Source: Bacillota bacterium
GTDB taxonomy: Bacteria > Bacteroidota > Bacteroidia > Bacteroidales > Bacteroidaceae
Reading direction: 5' to 3'
DNA length: 64,000 nucleotides
Assembly (NCBI GenBank): GCA_023664625.1
Contig: JAMPFD010000005.1
Coordinates: 62,001 to 126,000, forward strand
Shown here: positions 7,764 through 15,645 of the stretch, one piece after another
Layout of the letters: each line of letters opens with the position of its first letter
Numbering within the stretch: position 1 is the stretch's first letter
Position numbers and translations under genes: made by a program
Notes under the pieces: model-generated
What the model was told of the DNA's origin: nothing
Database searches by the model: none
The model's input: the letters and a program-made list of their open reading frames with translations, nothing else

Positions 7764-8282
7764 TTATTTCTTCATAGTGGACATACACTTTATTACATAA
7801 ATAATGCAAGTACAAATTTGAATAACACATAATGACACATAAAGATTCATAACGGTTACTAAGTTTGTAAAAGCATCCTTTCCAAACAGCATAATTGGAA
7901 GTCGGAACAAATTATTATATTCGTTTATGACCCCTCCTTCCATTCTTGATGAAATATGAATATATCCAGAAGACAAGCACCCAATAACCACAAAGACATA
8001 TAATACCAAAATCAACAGATCATATTTATCTCTTACTCTGGTGTAGTTTTTTTTTATTTCAATTACCATCACCATTATATTTGTAATAATAGTTAAAATA
8101 ATCGTGTTGTACGTTTCTGGAATTAATGGACGAGTTTTTCTATCTGTAGCAAGATTATAATCTAACAATGGCTCATATTGAATCCGACCTTCATTCCAAA
8201 TAATCCAAAGGACGACAATTATATCTATAACACATAGGATGAGAAGTCTATAACTTAACTTGCTTTTATGGATTAATCTCAT
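7764..8282 (-). CDS. Four-helix membrane protein, putative immunity to the metalloprotease toxin
   Basis: About 172 aa from ATG 8282 (MRLIHKSKLSYR), overlapping the end of the metalloprotease toxin gene by 17 nt; an earlier in-frame ATG at 8306 is also possible. About four membrane helices are visible: LLILCVIDIIVVLWIIW, TIILTIITNIMVMVIEI, LLILVLYVFVVIGCLSSGYI and a C-terminal VMNLYVSLCVIQICTCIIYV. No enzymatic motif is present. Similar size, topology and position to the protein at 4534 suggest the same job for a different toxin, though the two sequences are not obviously homologous. Immunity is inferred from overlap and synteny. Confidence 0.6.
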   Translation of the reverse strand: MRLIHKSKLSYRLLILCVIDIIVVLWIIWNEGRIQYEPLLDYNLATDRKTRPLIPETYNTIILTIITNIMVMVIEIKKNYTRVRDKYDLLILVLYVFVVIGCLSSGYIHISSRMEGGVINEYNNLFRLPIMLFGKDAFTNLVTVMNLYVSLCVIQICTCIIYVIKCMSTMKK

Positions 8283-8985
8283 ATTTGAATTCTCCTTTAT
8301 TGCCATCTTTTATCCATTTATCATATTCATCCCATGCAGTTTTAAGGATGTCAGTTATATTCCTGTTGTCGAGAGTTCCATTCATACTATTTCCCATAAT
8401 ATTGTTTTCCCATCCTTTGTTTGGACCACTTTCATCTGTATATTGATCAGGAAGCCCTAATATATGTCCTACTTCGTGAGGAGCAGGATCATCCTTTGAC
8501 AGGCTCCTTCCGTTTCTTCCCATACTACGCCATCGCCCTTCATCATATCCACTAACGTATGATTTTTCACAATCCTCAGAAACTTGGATGTAATTATTTC
8601 GACTAAAAGGATTCCAAGAGTCGGCAATGACAAATGGATTGTTCCTTTCTTGACCACCATATAAGCCCAACTTAATGTCGAAATTTACGTTGTATACTCT
8701 TCCGTTATGACTTATAGAATGGTTTCCACCCCAAATATTATTAATATCATTCTGCATTTGTTGCATGACAGATTTCGTTGCACCATTTCCATACAAATAT
8801 ATGTTTGCTACAATTGTAATAGTGTTACCATAAATGCTTATTATACCATCCTTCCCGTCTGGATCAAAAAACGTCACTGGGTTGTTGTTACAATAGGCAT
8901 AAGGAGATTGCCAACGGTAAGCGTTAGCATTAATCGCAATGATTAGCGTGGCAACTGTCACCAATGTTCTTTTAAGCCTTCTCAT
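8266..8985 (-). CDS. Sec-exported mini-RHS toxin with snapalysin-like metalloprotease domain
   Basis: 239 aa. Residues 1-22 are a signal peptide and residues 23-45 are only the last turn of an RHS core (YRWQSPYAYCNNNPV..FDPDGKD). The rest is a compact zinc-protease domain with HEVGHILGLPD (His170, Glu171, His174, Asp180) and a Met-turn NNIMG (about 195). The HExxHxxGxxD form with a downstream Met-turn is that of the snapalysin group of metzincins. The usual multi-kilobase RHS shell is absent, so the protein looks like a toxin tip exported on its own. It starts 7 bp after the transglutaminase-like gene and overlaps a small membrane-protein gene. The target is unknown; a digestive or self-defence protease is the main alternative. 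Confidence 0.8.
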   Translation of the reverse strand: MRRLKRTLVTVATLIIAINANAYRWQSPYAYCNNNPVTFFDPDGKDGIISIYGNTITIVANIYLYGNGATKSVMQQMQNDINNIWGGNHSISHNGRVYNVNFDIKLGLYGGQERNNPFVIADSWNPFSRNNYIQVSEDCEKSYVSGYDEGRWRSMGRNGRSLSKDDPAPHEVGHILGLPDQYTDESGPNKGWENNIMGNSMNGTLDNRNITDILKTAWDEYDKWIKDGNKGEFKYEINP

Positions 8986-9992
8986 ATCTGTATTATTTTA
9001 TGATTATTACATTTTGTTTTAAGCTGTCTGCCTCTTCCTTCGTTTTATTCCACTTGCGACGAAGTTCTTCTGTTTCTTGAGTCCAGTGTGTATTCCTCAG
9101 GTCTTGTGAGCACTGTGAAAGCTTGTAGTCAAGTTCATCAGTTATAGAATCACTGAAACCTCCATTATATCTAAGATAGGTAATCAATTGCGCTTCCAAT
9201 GATTTAGCCTTGATAATAATAGCATTGGGATTCATCTTATAGTATTCCAGTGCTTTGGTTGTGCATTTGAGTGTAAACGCATCACATACTCTGTACTTTG
9301 TGTAGTAAGACAGTGCAAGTTCTGACAGCTGGCAGGCAATTGTTTCTTTTTTGGTCAAAGGAGACATATATGTGCCAACGATAACAGCAGAATCCTTTAT
9401 CTCGAATTGATCTTTTTGAGCCCATGTCGGAATGTATTGCTGGGATGTAAGTTCTACGTTAACCCAATCTTCCGGAAATTGATTGTCTTCATCCTTATAC
9501 ATGACATAGCAATGGCGTGGTGCTCTGGCAAGGTATGCATTGGCACCAAGCTCCTCGGCGTACAGAATAAATGTCCATGGAAGTGAATGGCATTGTCCTT
9601 TGTGCGTTTTAAGTACTTTGGATACTAATTGACGATTCCAGCTCTCTTTTTCATCAAAATCATATCTGAATGGTGTATATCTGTTGCCGGACCATGGATA
9701 GAAAAAGAAATTGCAGAGTGTCATCTGTTTAGCCGTCTTGTATTGTGACAAGTTATTAGCATTCATCCAACGCTTCATATATGCAACATCTTTCAGGATG
9801 GGCTCACAGAAATCTTTCTCGTAATCCAGATTACCGTCAAGGTAGGCACATTCTGCCACAAAGACTGCCCGACGGATAGATATGGGGCTCTTTCCTTCAA
9901 GCATGTCTGCCATTTCAGTATATGCCTTCTCGTAGTATTCGTTGCCGGTAAAGTTTTGGGCTATTGTAACTTGCAAGAAAGACATTATGAAT
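8888..9992 (-). repeat. 1.1-kb direct repeat, copy 1
   Basis: Partner of 5159-6263 in the same orientation. Together they flank about 2.6 kb of toxin and immunity cassettes, which homologous recombination between the copies would delete or exchange. Confidence 0.9.
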
Positions 9993-10027
9993 GCTATACT
10001 AACTATGATGCTTCTTTTTACTTGCAT
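8993..10027 (-). CDS. Secreted transglutaminase-like protein, copy 1
   Basis: 344 aa beginning MQVKRSIIVSIAFIMSFLQ, a standard Sec signal peptide cleaved after TIAQ. A helical N-terminal region with two cysteines precedes a transglutaminase-core-like segment: Cys in KGQCHSLPWTFILYAEELG, His in RHCYVMYKDED and W-V-N-V-E-L. The last 130 residues are predicted helical and end QNVIIIK. Transglutaminase-like folds in Bacteroidetes include peptidases and amidases as well as crosslinkers, so the reaction is not fixed. The gene begins 22 bp after the comM stop and is probably read through from it, with the metalloprotease toxin 7 bp downstream. This is probably the parental copy, because its N-terminus is not hybrid. 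Confidence 0.75.
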   Translation of the reverse strand: MQVKRSIIVSIAFIMSFLQVTIAQNFTGNEYYEKAYTEMADMLEGKSPISIRRAVFVAECAYLDGNLDYEKDFCEPILKDVAYMKRWMNANNLSQYKTAKQMTLCNFFFYPWSGNRYTPFRYDFDEKESWNRQLVSKVLKTHKGQCHSLPWTFILYAEELGANAYLARAPRHCYVMYKDEDNQFPEDWVNVELTSQQYIPTWAQKDQFEIKDSAVIVGTYMSPLTKKETIACQLSELALSYYTKYRVCDAFTLKCTTKALEYYKMNPNAIIIKAKSLEAQLITYLRYNGGFSDSITDELDYKLSQCSQDLRNTHWTQETEELRRKWNKTKEEADSLKQNVIIIK

Positions 10028-10049
10028 TATCTATATGAATCATTAGAAT

Positions 10050-11597
10050 CTACAGTCCTCTCTCCGCCCAGTCGGCGCGGTCAAGGGTGCGGTAGGATAT
10101 TGCCTCGGCGAGATGGGCGGGGAGCACTGCGGTCGAGGCTTCAAGGTCGGCAATGGTGCGCGCCACCTTCAGTATGCGGTTATAGGCGCGTGCTGAGAGT
10201 GAGAGACGCTCCATGGCTGTGCGCAGGAGAGCCAGCCCCTCCTCGTCGGGAGCGGCGTAAAGGTGTATCATGCGCTCCGTCATCTGTGCGTTGCAGTGGA
10301 TGCCCTTGCAGTCCCTGAACCGTTCTTCCTGCATCCTGCGTGCGGCGATGACACGCTCGCGGATAGCCGCCGAAGGCTCACCCGGTGATGCCTTGCTTAT
10401 ATCACTGAAGGGCACCGGCGTTATCTCACACTGGATGTCTATACGGTCCATCAGCGGACCGCTTATCTTGTTCATGTAACGCTGGCGCTGTCCCGGCGTG
10501 CAGACGCAGCGGTGGGTGGGGTCGCCGTAATATCCGCAGGGGCAGGGATTCATTGAGGCGACGAACATTATGGAGCAAGGATACTCTATCGTGTACTTTG
10601 CGCGGGAGATGGTTATCTTCCTGTCTTCCAGCGGCTGGCGCAGAACCTCCAGCGTGCTCTTGCTGAACTCCGGCAGCTCGTCGGCGAAGAGCACACCGTT
10701 GTGTGCCAGACTTATCTCTCCCGGCTGAGCCTTCGTGCCTCCGCCTACGAGAGCCACCTGCGAGACGGTATGGTGAGGGGCGCGGAAGGGACGTTTCGAT
10801 ATCAGCGACACGTCACTGCCGAGCTTGCCGGCAATGGAATGAATCTGCGTCGTCTCAAGACTCTCGGCGAGCGAGAGGGGAGGAAGGATGCCCGGAAGCC
10901 TCTTTGCCATCATCGACTTTCCGCTTCCCGGAGGCCCCACCATGATAAGGTTATGCCCTCCGGCGGCGGCAACTTCAAAAGCTCTCTTCACGCTTTCCTG
11001 CCCCCGCACGTCGGCAAAGTCGAGGTCAAAGTCTGCCTGCTGCGCGTAGAATTCCGCCCTTGTGTCCACGAAGAGCGGCTTGCTGTCGCTCATGCCGTTG
11101 AGGAACTCCACGACATCCGTTATCGTCTCCATGGCGTGGACGTCAAGATTGTTCACCACTGCTGCTTCTCTGCCGTTAGCGACAGGAACGATAAGCCCGC
11201 GGAACTTCTCTGCACGTGCGCGTATGGCTATGGGCAGGGCACCCTTGACGGGCTGAAGCCGCCCGTCAAGCCCAAGTTCTCCCACTATCATGTATTCCTT
11301 CAGGCGGTCGGCGCTGACCTGACCGTCGGCGGCAAGGATGCCTATCGCTACGGGCAGGTCAAAGCTTGCGCCCTCCTTTTTCAGGTCGGCAGGCGCGAGA
11401 TTGACGGTAATCCTCTTTGCGGGATAATCATATTTGTTGATGGTAATGGCCGAATAGATGCGGCTCTGCGCCTCACGCACAGCCTCATCTCCAAGTCCGG
11501 AGAGGTAGAATTTCTCGCCTTTTGTGGCATTGACCTCTACGGTTACGGTAGTAACGTCAAGTCCGTTGACCGCCGCACAGTATGTTTTTACAAGCAT
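10050..11597 (-). CDS. comM: Mg-chelatase-like AAA+ helicase ComM (YifB)
   Basis: 515 aa, the usual length. Residues about 1-170 form the ChlI-like (Lon-type) N-terminal domain (GLDVTTVTVEVNATKG, GLGDEAVREAQ). Residues about 190-400 are the AAA+ module with Walker A GPPGSGKS, Walker B-like VLFADELPEF and a conserved MNPCPCG cysteine loop. The C-terminal domain contains LSARAYNRILKVARTIADL. Family knowledge: ComM is a hexameric branch-migration helicase that helps integrate incoming single-stranded DNA during natural transformation. A 54-bp fragment of this gene occurs in the toxin locus downstream, so the toxin array has recombined with comM itself. Its 5' leader is AACC-rich. Confidence 0.95.
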   Translation of the reverse strand: MLVKTYCAAVNGLDVTTVTVEVNATKGEKFYLSGLGDEAVREAQSRIYSAITINKYDYPAKRITVNLAPADLKKEGASFDLPVAIGILAADGQVSADRLKEYMIVGELGLDGRLQPVKGALPIAIRARAEKFRGLIVPVANGREAAVVNNLDVHAMETITDVVEFLNGMSDSKPLFVDTRAEFYAQQADFDLDFADVRGQESVKRAFEVAAAGGHNLIMVGPPGSGKSMMAKRLPGILPPLSLAESLETTQIHSIAGKLGSDVSLISKRPFRAPHHTVSQVALVGGGTKAQPGEISLAHNGVLFADELPEFSKSTLEVLRQPLEDRKITISRAKYTIEYPCSIMFVASMNPCPCGYYGDPTHRCVCTPGQRQRYMNKISGPLMDRIDIQCEITPVPFSDISKASPGEPSAAIRERVIAARRMQEERFRDCKGIHCNAQMTERMIHLYAAPDEEGLALLRTAMERLSLSARAYNRILKVARTIADLEASTAVLPAHLAEAISYRTLDRADWAERGL

Positions 11598-11599
11598 TT

Positions 11600-11760
11600 C
11601 AGGGAATTAGGGAATACGGTTAGAAGGGTCGGGAGGTATGGAGAATTGGAAGGGCAGGTTTCAGGTTTAAGGTTATCAGGTTTTGGATTGTGGGGTATGA
11701 GGTATTAGGCTTGAGGTTATCGGTATATGATCATAAGGTTTGAGTTGCAGGTTATTGGTT
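11600..11760 (-). repeat. AACC-rich degenerate leader tract before comM
   Basis: On the comM coding strand the 160 bases before ATG 11597 are C/A-rich with recurring short words (AAAACCTGATAACC, AAACCTGAAACC). The bases are nearly G-free on that strand. Similar tracts precede at least seven other genes in the window. Confidence 0.6.
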
Positions 11761-11864
11761 ATAGGTTGTGGGAGGTACTGTTACAATTCCGCAAGTCTTC
11801 CGGATTAAGAAAAAGCATATTTCCGTAAAATCTTAAAAATCGTACGGCCTGATAATCCCGGAAC

Positions 11865-12833
11865 TCACTTACCGAGCTTTTCAAGAAGTTGTTCAAAAGA
11901 CAGGTCACGGTCGGAAACCTTACCGTTGCGTGCCAGAATATTATGCCCCGTGCGGAAGAAACCGAACTTCTTTGCCACAGGGCTGTCAGCCATCTTCCCG
12001 TCACAGACTACCGGAAAGTCACGGTCTTCCCGCAGAAGCATTGCCGCCGACGCGTCATACGACACGCCGAGAATGTTCCATTCGGCATGGATGCTGCTCC
12101 GCTCTGTGGCAAGACGGCGCAGGAACCCCGCACTTTCATAGTCCCATGAGGCAAAGCTGCATATCACCCATGTCCCTTTGTTGATGTCGGGAAGAGCCTT
12201 TCCCGTGATGTCCGTCCCGGTCAGGCCTGGCAGGGATGAGCCTTTCGCCGACAGCCTCAGCTCGGCAATCTGATTTCTCAGCACCTGCAAGGCTACGTTC
12301 TCTTTCTGCGCAGCGAGCATCCTGTCAGCCATGACGGCGGCGGCACCGTAGTCCGGCGATGCAGAGGCAAGGACATGCCTCCGCAAGAGGTATATTCCGA
12401 CAGGCGAGTCCGGATGCTCTCCGATTACCGCCTGCACTTCCTTCATCGTCGCGCCGCCGTCCTTAGTGTTGCCGACAGCACGGCGGAAATCCGTAAGAAT
12501 CCTGTTCTCGTCACCTCCCTCAACCTTCAGTTCCCGCAAGTTATGGGCATTTCCCTCAAGCGACGCCGACCCACCCGGCGTCATGAACACCGGTATCTCC
12601 ATTCCGTTGGGCAGCATGATGACCGCCATGCCCTCATGACGGCAGACAGGCTCATAAGTGAAGCGTCCGCCGGCAACGGTGATGGTGTCGATGCCGTTCA
12701 GGGCACCGTCAGGGCTATAAACACAGAACTCACCCTGATTGAGGTTCAGCAGATGACCTTTGAGCCTGAAATGCTCTTTGTCAGGTCCGCACGCAACCAA
12801 TATCAGCGTGAGCAGCAGGAGTATGTTTCTCAT
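11865..12833 (-). CDS. DUF4369-type lipoprotein with degenerate thioredoxin-like domain
   Basis: About 322 aa from ATG 12833, chosen because MRNILLLLTLILVAC gives a lipobox Cys at about residue 15; a start at 12860 would only lengthen the N-region. Residues about 20-115 fit the DUF4369 beta domain (FRLKGHLLNLNQGEF ... GGRFTYE) usually found in front of AhpC/TSA or TlpA-like domains in Bacteroidetes. Residues about 200-322 look like that redoxin fold (GLTGTDITGKALPDINKG, TWVICSFASWDYES), but the C-x-x-C expected after W is absent (SWDYES). It therefore probably lacks disulfide activity and may be a binding protein or a decayed thioredoxin. It follows tRNA-Leu. Confidence 0.75.
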   Translation of the reverse strand: MRNILLLLTLILVACGPDKEHFRLKGHLLNLNQGEFCVYSPDGALNGIDTITVAGGRFTYEPVCRHEGMAVIMLPNGMEIPVFMTPGGSASLEGNAHNLRELKVEGGDENRILTDFRRAVGNTKDGGATMKEVQAVIGEHPDSPVGIYLLRRHVLASASPDYGAAAVMADRMLAAQKENVALQVLRNQIAELRLSAKGSSLPGLTGTDITGKALPDINKGTWVICSFASWDYESAGFLRRLATERSSIHAEWNILGVSYDASAAMLLREDRDFPVVCDGKMADSPVAKKFGFFRTGHNILARNGKVSDRDLSFEQLLEKLGK

Positions 12834-12888
12834 TCTTAGTATGTCCTTTCCTCCGGGCACGGCTCAAAAAAGCCATTCCGTCCAGAAG

Positions 12889-12973
12889 TACCGCGAGCGG
12901 GACTCGAACCCGCACGGCCATTCCTGGCCAGGAGATTTTAAGTCTCCAGTGTCTACCATTCCACCATCGCGGC
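12889..12973 (-). tRNA. tRNA-Leu (anticodon UAA)
   Basis: 85 nt on the minus strand. The acceptor stem GCCGCGA pairs with TCGCGGT (first pair G-U). The anticodon loop CTTAAAA carries TAA between GGAGA/TCTCC arms, a long variable arm CTGGCCAGGAATGGCC is typical of leucine tRNAs, and the T arm GCGGGTTCGAGTCCCGC is canonical. The discriminator is A. CCA is not encoded. Confidence 0.95.
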
Positions 12974-13109
12974 ACATAAAAAATGTGTCCTTTCTGCAAA
13001 ATTACTTATTTTAATCTACATAGAAGAGTAACGGACTTTCTTATTAACTTTTTTTAATAGGAAACCCGCCGAGACACTGCCCGAAAGCGTTCGCCGTACC
13101 TTGCACGCG

Positions 13110-13220
13110 AAAGGACAGAGTCCGCGGTTGCAAAAGGTAACGGTTCGCAACACGAAAGGTAATGGTCGACAATGCAAAAGGTTACCTTTTATGAAACGAA
13201 AGGTAACCTTTTGTAATGCA
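13110..13220. repeat. 22-bp tandem array 2 (4 units plus a degenerate fifth)
   Basis: Units start at 13133, 13155, 13177 and 13199, each 22 bp with core AAAGGTWAC. A decayed 23-bp unit (AAAGGACAGAG...) precedes at 13110. Unit three has the palindromic core AAAGGTTACCTTTT and unit four AAAGGTAACCTTTT. The array lies between the tRNA-Leu 5' end and the 3' end of a pectate lyase gene, with no gene in 12974-13342. Confidence 0.85.
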
Positions 13221-13342
13221 ATCTTTTATTTTAAGATAAAACCACTGACGTACAGCAGTTTACAGAAACCAGCAAAAGTGTTCCGCACATCATGGCGGCC
13301 ACTTGTGCGGCGGCCGGCGGACAGTGGCACGGCGGCAATGAC

Positions 13343-15484
13343 TCAGCGCATCTTTTTCTTGCCTCTGACAACGACTACTCCGCGGGCTGAGGAGGAAACG
13401 CGCTGCCCTGACATGCTGTAAGCCGGAGCATCGGTATCCGCAGAGTCGCCGGCAGAGCCGCTGACATTGACTATGGCGGTTGCCGCCGGCGTGATGTCGA
13501 TGTAGTCGGTACGGCAACGCATGTTCTTCTGGGTATGGAACTCCAGGCGTATCTCGTCACCCTTTTCAAGAACCACACCGGCAGTCCTGCGCACTTCCAT
13601 CGTGTTTTTGTTCTTTGACGCAGTCCAATTATCCTTGCGGCTTTCGTTTATGTAAAGCGAAAAAGAGCCCTGTCCTGACGATTCATCAAAGTATGCCGTG
13701 GAGAAATCGTACACTCCCTGTTTCCCGGCCCATACGAAACTCATATATCCCGGCCCTTGGTCACCGACGTTGCAGGAGTCGTTGGAAGCGACAATCCATC
13801 CTTGCATGACATCTCTTTCCGGAAAGCAGAGGCCGCCTCTCACGGCATGCTCCACCTCGTTGCGCCCCTCACGGGCATGGCTGACTGGAGACCGGAACTG
13901 CCACAGGTCGCCGGTGGTGACGGAACCGTCACTGTTCACAGCGTCGACGCGCCAGAAATACTGTCTGCCGTGGCGCAGCCCCTCCGGACGGTAAGCAGGA
14001 GCGGTGACCGTGGCGGTGACGGCATCGTCCAGATTCTCATTGTCGGCAAAGAGGATATTATACCTTTCTGCCGCGAATCCGTCACGCCAGCGCAGCGTCA
14101 GCGGCGCACACGGCAATGTCTCGCCCTCTATCTCCCGCAGCCGGGCTTCCTGCTCACCATTGTCAGGCGTTGGGAAGCATGCCTTTCCCGGTGCCGTGGT
14201 GAAACGGAATATGGCGGATTCCGTACCGTCATACTTGCCGCCCGTGACCGTCACCTGCCAGTAATAGGTCATGAGAGGTTCAAGATTCATTGCCTCCGGG
14301 CTGCATTCCTGAAGCGCGTCAGGCGACGTGCCTACACTGTAACGGTAGCCCGTGGCTCCCTCAATGTCGCCGCAGCGGATCACAGTGCCGCGGACAATGC
14401 CTGTCGCACCGTCACCCGGGAACGGGATAATATCCCCCTCTATGCCTTCCATGCAGCCCATCATGCCTGTCAGCCCGCTGACGTCCGAGGCCGGGTTCAT
14501 GGCAAAGTCATAATCATAGTAACGGCAGGCATCGAAGCCTCCGCTGTTGCCTTCAGTGCTCTTTGACGTGCTCTCGAAAATGTTTCCCTCACTCTTGAGG
14601 AAGCCCCAGTAGGCATCGTCCTTGCCGGAGTCGGCGGAATACATCTGGCAGAACGCTTCCCTGACATTCTTGAAATGGCAGTTCTCAACATTGACGACGG
14701 CACGTGCGAACATTCCTATCGCATAAAGCGTATTGCCCTCGTTATAGTCGTTGAAGATATGTCCCAGACCATAGCCTATGCGGGGATTGCGCTGGGTGCA
14801 GTTCATGAAGGCATTGTGATGGTATGTTACGCGCTGCCTGCCGTAATCGGATATGTTCCGTGTGCCTGAGGAGCAGATGGAGGTCTTGTCATGGTCATGG
14901 AACTTGCACCAGGAGACGGTCAGGTAGCTTGAGCCGTAAGTGAAGTCGAGCAGGCCGTCATTGGCATCGTTCTCCTCTTTCTGGCTCGAGAGGTCGCAAT
15001 GGTCCACCCATACATGATGGGTATTGCGGAAGGCGATGGCATCAGGATCGGCCTTTGAGATTCGGAGATTGCGTATGATGATGTTCTGCCGGTCCTTGAT
15101 GTCCAGTCCGAGACTGTCAAGGCGGGCACCCTTGCCGCCGCCGATGATGGTCTTGTTGCTCGCCACGGAGATGACGTCGTGCTTCTGCTTGGGGTTAGCA
15201 CTGTAGTCATAGTGGCCTTTAAGGTCTGCGTCAATGATGATGATATACGGCTCTTTGGCACCGGCATATCTGGCAAAGTCCTCACGTGTGGTGACATGGA
15301 CTATGGTGCCTCCCATGCCGCCGGTGGTGCCCTGAAGCCCCATGTCACTGTAATTGGCGAAGCCCACGAGGCCTCTGCAATACTTCGCCGTGCCCCCACC
15401 GCCGTCAGCGGCCGCATTTGCCGGGAACGCCGGTACTCCCGCGCTTATCAGTGCGGAGAGGAGAATCTGTCTGATTTTATTCAT
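13343..15484 (-). CDS. Secreted multidomain pectate lyase (PL1)
   Basis: 713 aa from ATG 15484, preferred over 15514 because it opens a clean signal peptide (MNKIRQILLSALISAG...NAAA). Residues about 30-340 are a PL1 beta-helix: VWVDHCDLSS, DGLLDFTYGSSYLTVSWCKF, HDKTSICSSG and VTYHHNAFMNCTQRNPRIGYG with the catalytic-type Arg. Residues about 350-530 hold fibronectin-III-like repeats (YRYSVGTSPDAL, MTYYWQVTV, YFWRVDAV). Residues about 540-680 look like a beta-sandwich binding module ending IRLEFHTQ. The last 40 residues carry AYSMSGQRV...GKKKMR, the tail shared by the other pectinases here and probably a secretion or surface-sorting signal. It is likely in one unit with the two pectinase genes upstream (161-bp and 423-bp gaps). 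Confidence 0.9.
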   Translation of the reverse strand: MNKIRQILLSALISAGVPAFPANAAADGGGGTAKYCRGLVGFANYSDMGLQGTTGGMGGTIVHVTTREDFARYAGAKEPYIIIIDADLKGHYDYSANPKQKHDVISVASNKTIIGGGKGARLDSLGLDIKDRQNIIIRNLRISKADPDAIAFRNTHHVWVDHCDLSSQKEENDANDGLLDFTYGSSYLTVSWCKFHDHDKTSICSSGTRNISDYGRQRVTYHHNAFMNCTQRNPRIGYGLGHIFNDYNEGNTLYAIGMFARAVVNVENCHFKNVREAFCQMYSADSGKDDAYWGFLKSEGNIFESTSKSTEGNSGGFDACRYYDYDFAMNPASDVSGLTGMMGCMEGIEGDIIPFPGDGATGIVRGTVIRCGDIEGATGYRYSVGTSPDALQECSPEAMNLEPLMTYYWQVTVTGGKYDGTESAIFRFTTAPGKACFPTPDNGEQEARLREIEGETLPCAPLTLRWRDGFAAERYNILFADNENLDDAVTATVTAPAYRPEGLRHGRQYFWRVDAVNSDGSVTTGDLWQFRSPVSHAREGRNEVEHAVRGGLCFPERDVMQGWIVASNDSCNVGDQGPGYMSFVWAGKQGVYDFSTAYFDESSGQGSFSLYINESRKDNWTASKNKNTMEVRRTAGVVLEKGDEIRLEFHTQKNMRCRTDYIDITPAATAIVNVSGSAGDSADTDAPAYSMSGQRVSSSARGVVVVRGKKKMR

Positions 15485-15645
15485 TAGGGTTGTTGTCTGA
15501 TAAAAGTTACACATATTTTCAAATGCCGTCCCGATACGGGAAATGCGGTGAGACGCAAGTCCTTTGCCTGCGGAACGGCTGTGGCCCGGAACAATAATGC
15601 GGACCTCGAAGACCGTTTTTCACGATTTCCGAAGTCCGCAGACCG

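Noticed and set aside
10701..11708. 335-codon plus-strand frame
   Set aside because: It is antisense to comM, which has full family motifs; long antisense frames are common in GC-rich genes.
13133..13220. CRISPR array
   Set aside because: Repeat cores are only about 13 nt, spacers 9 nt, always four units, and no cas gene is in the window.
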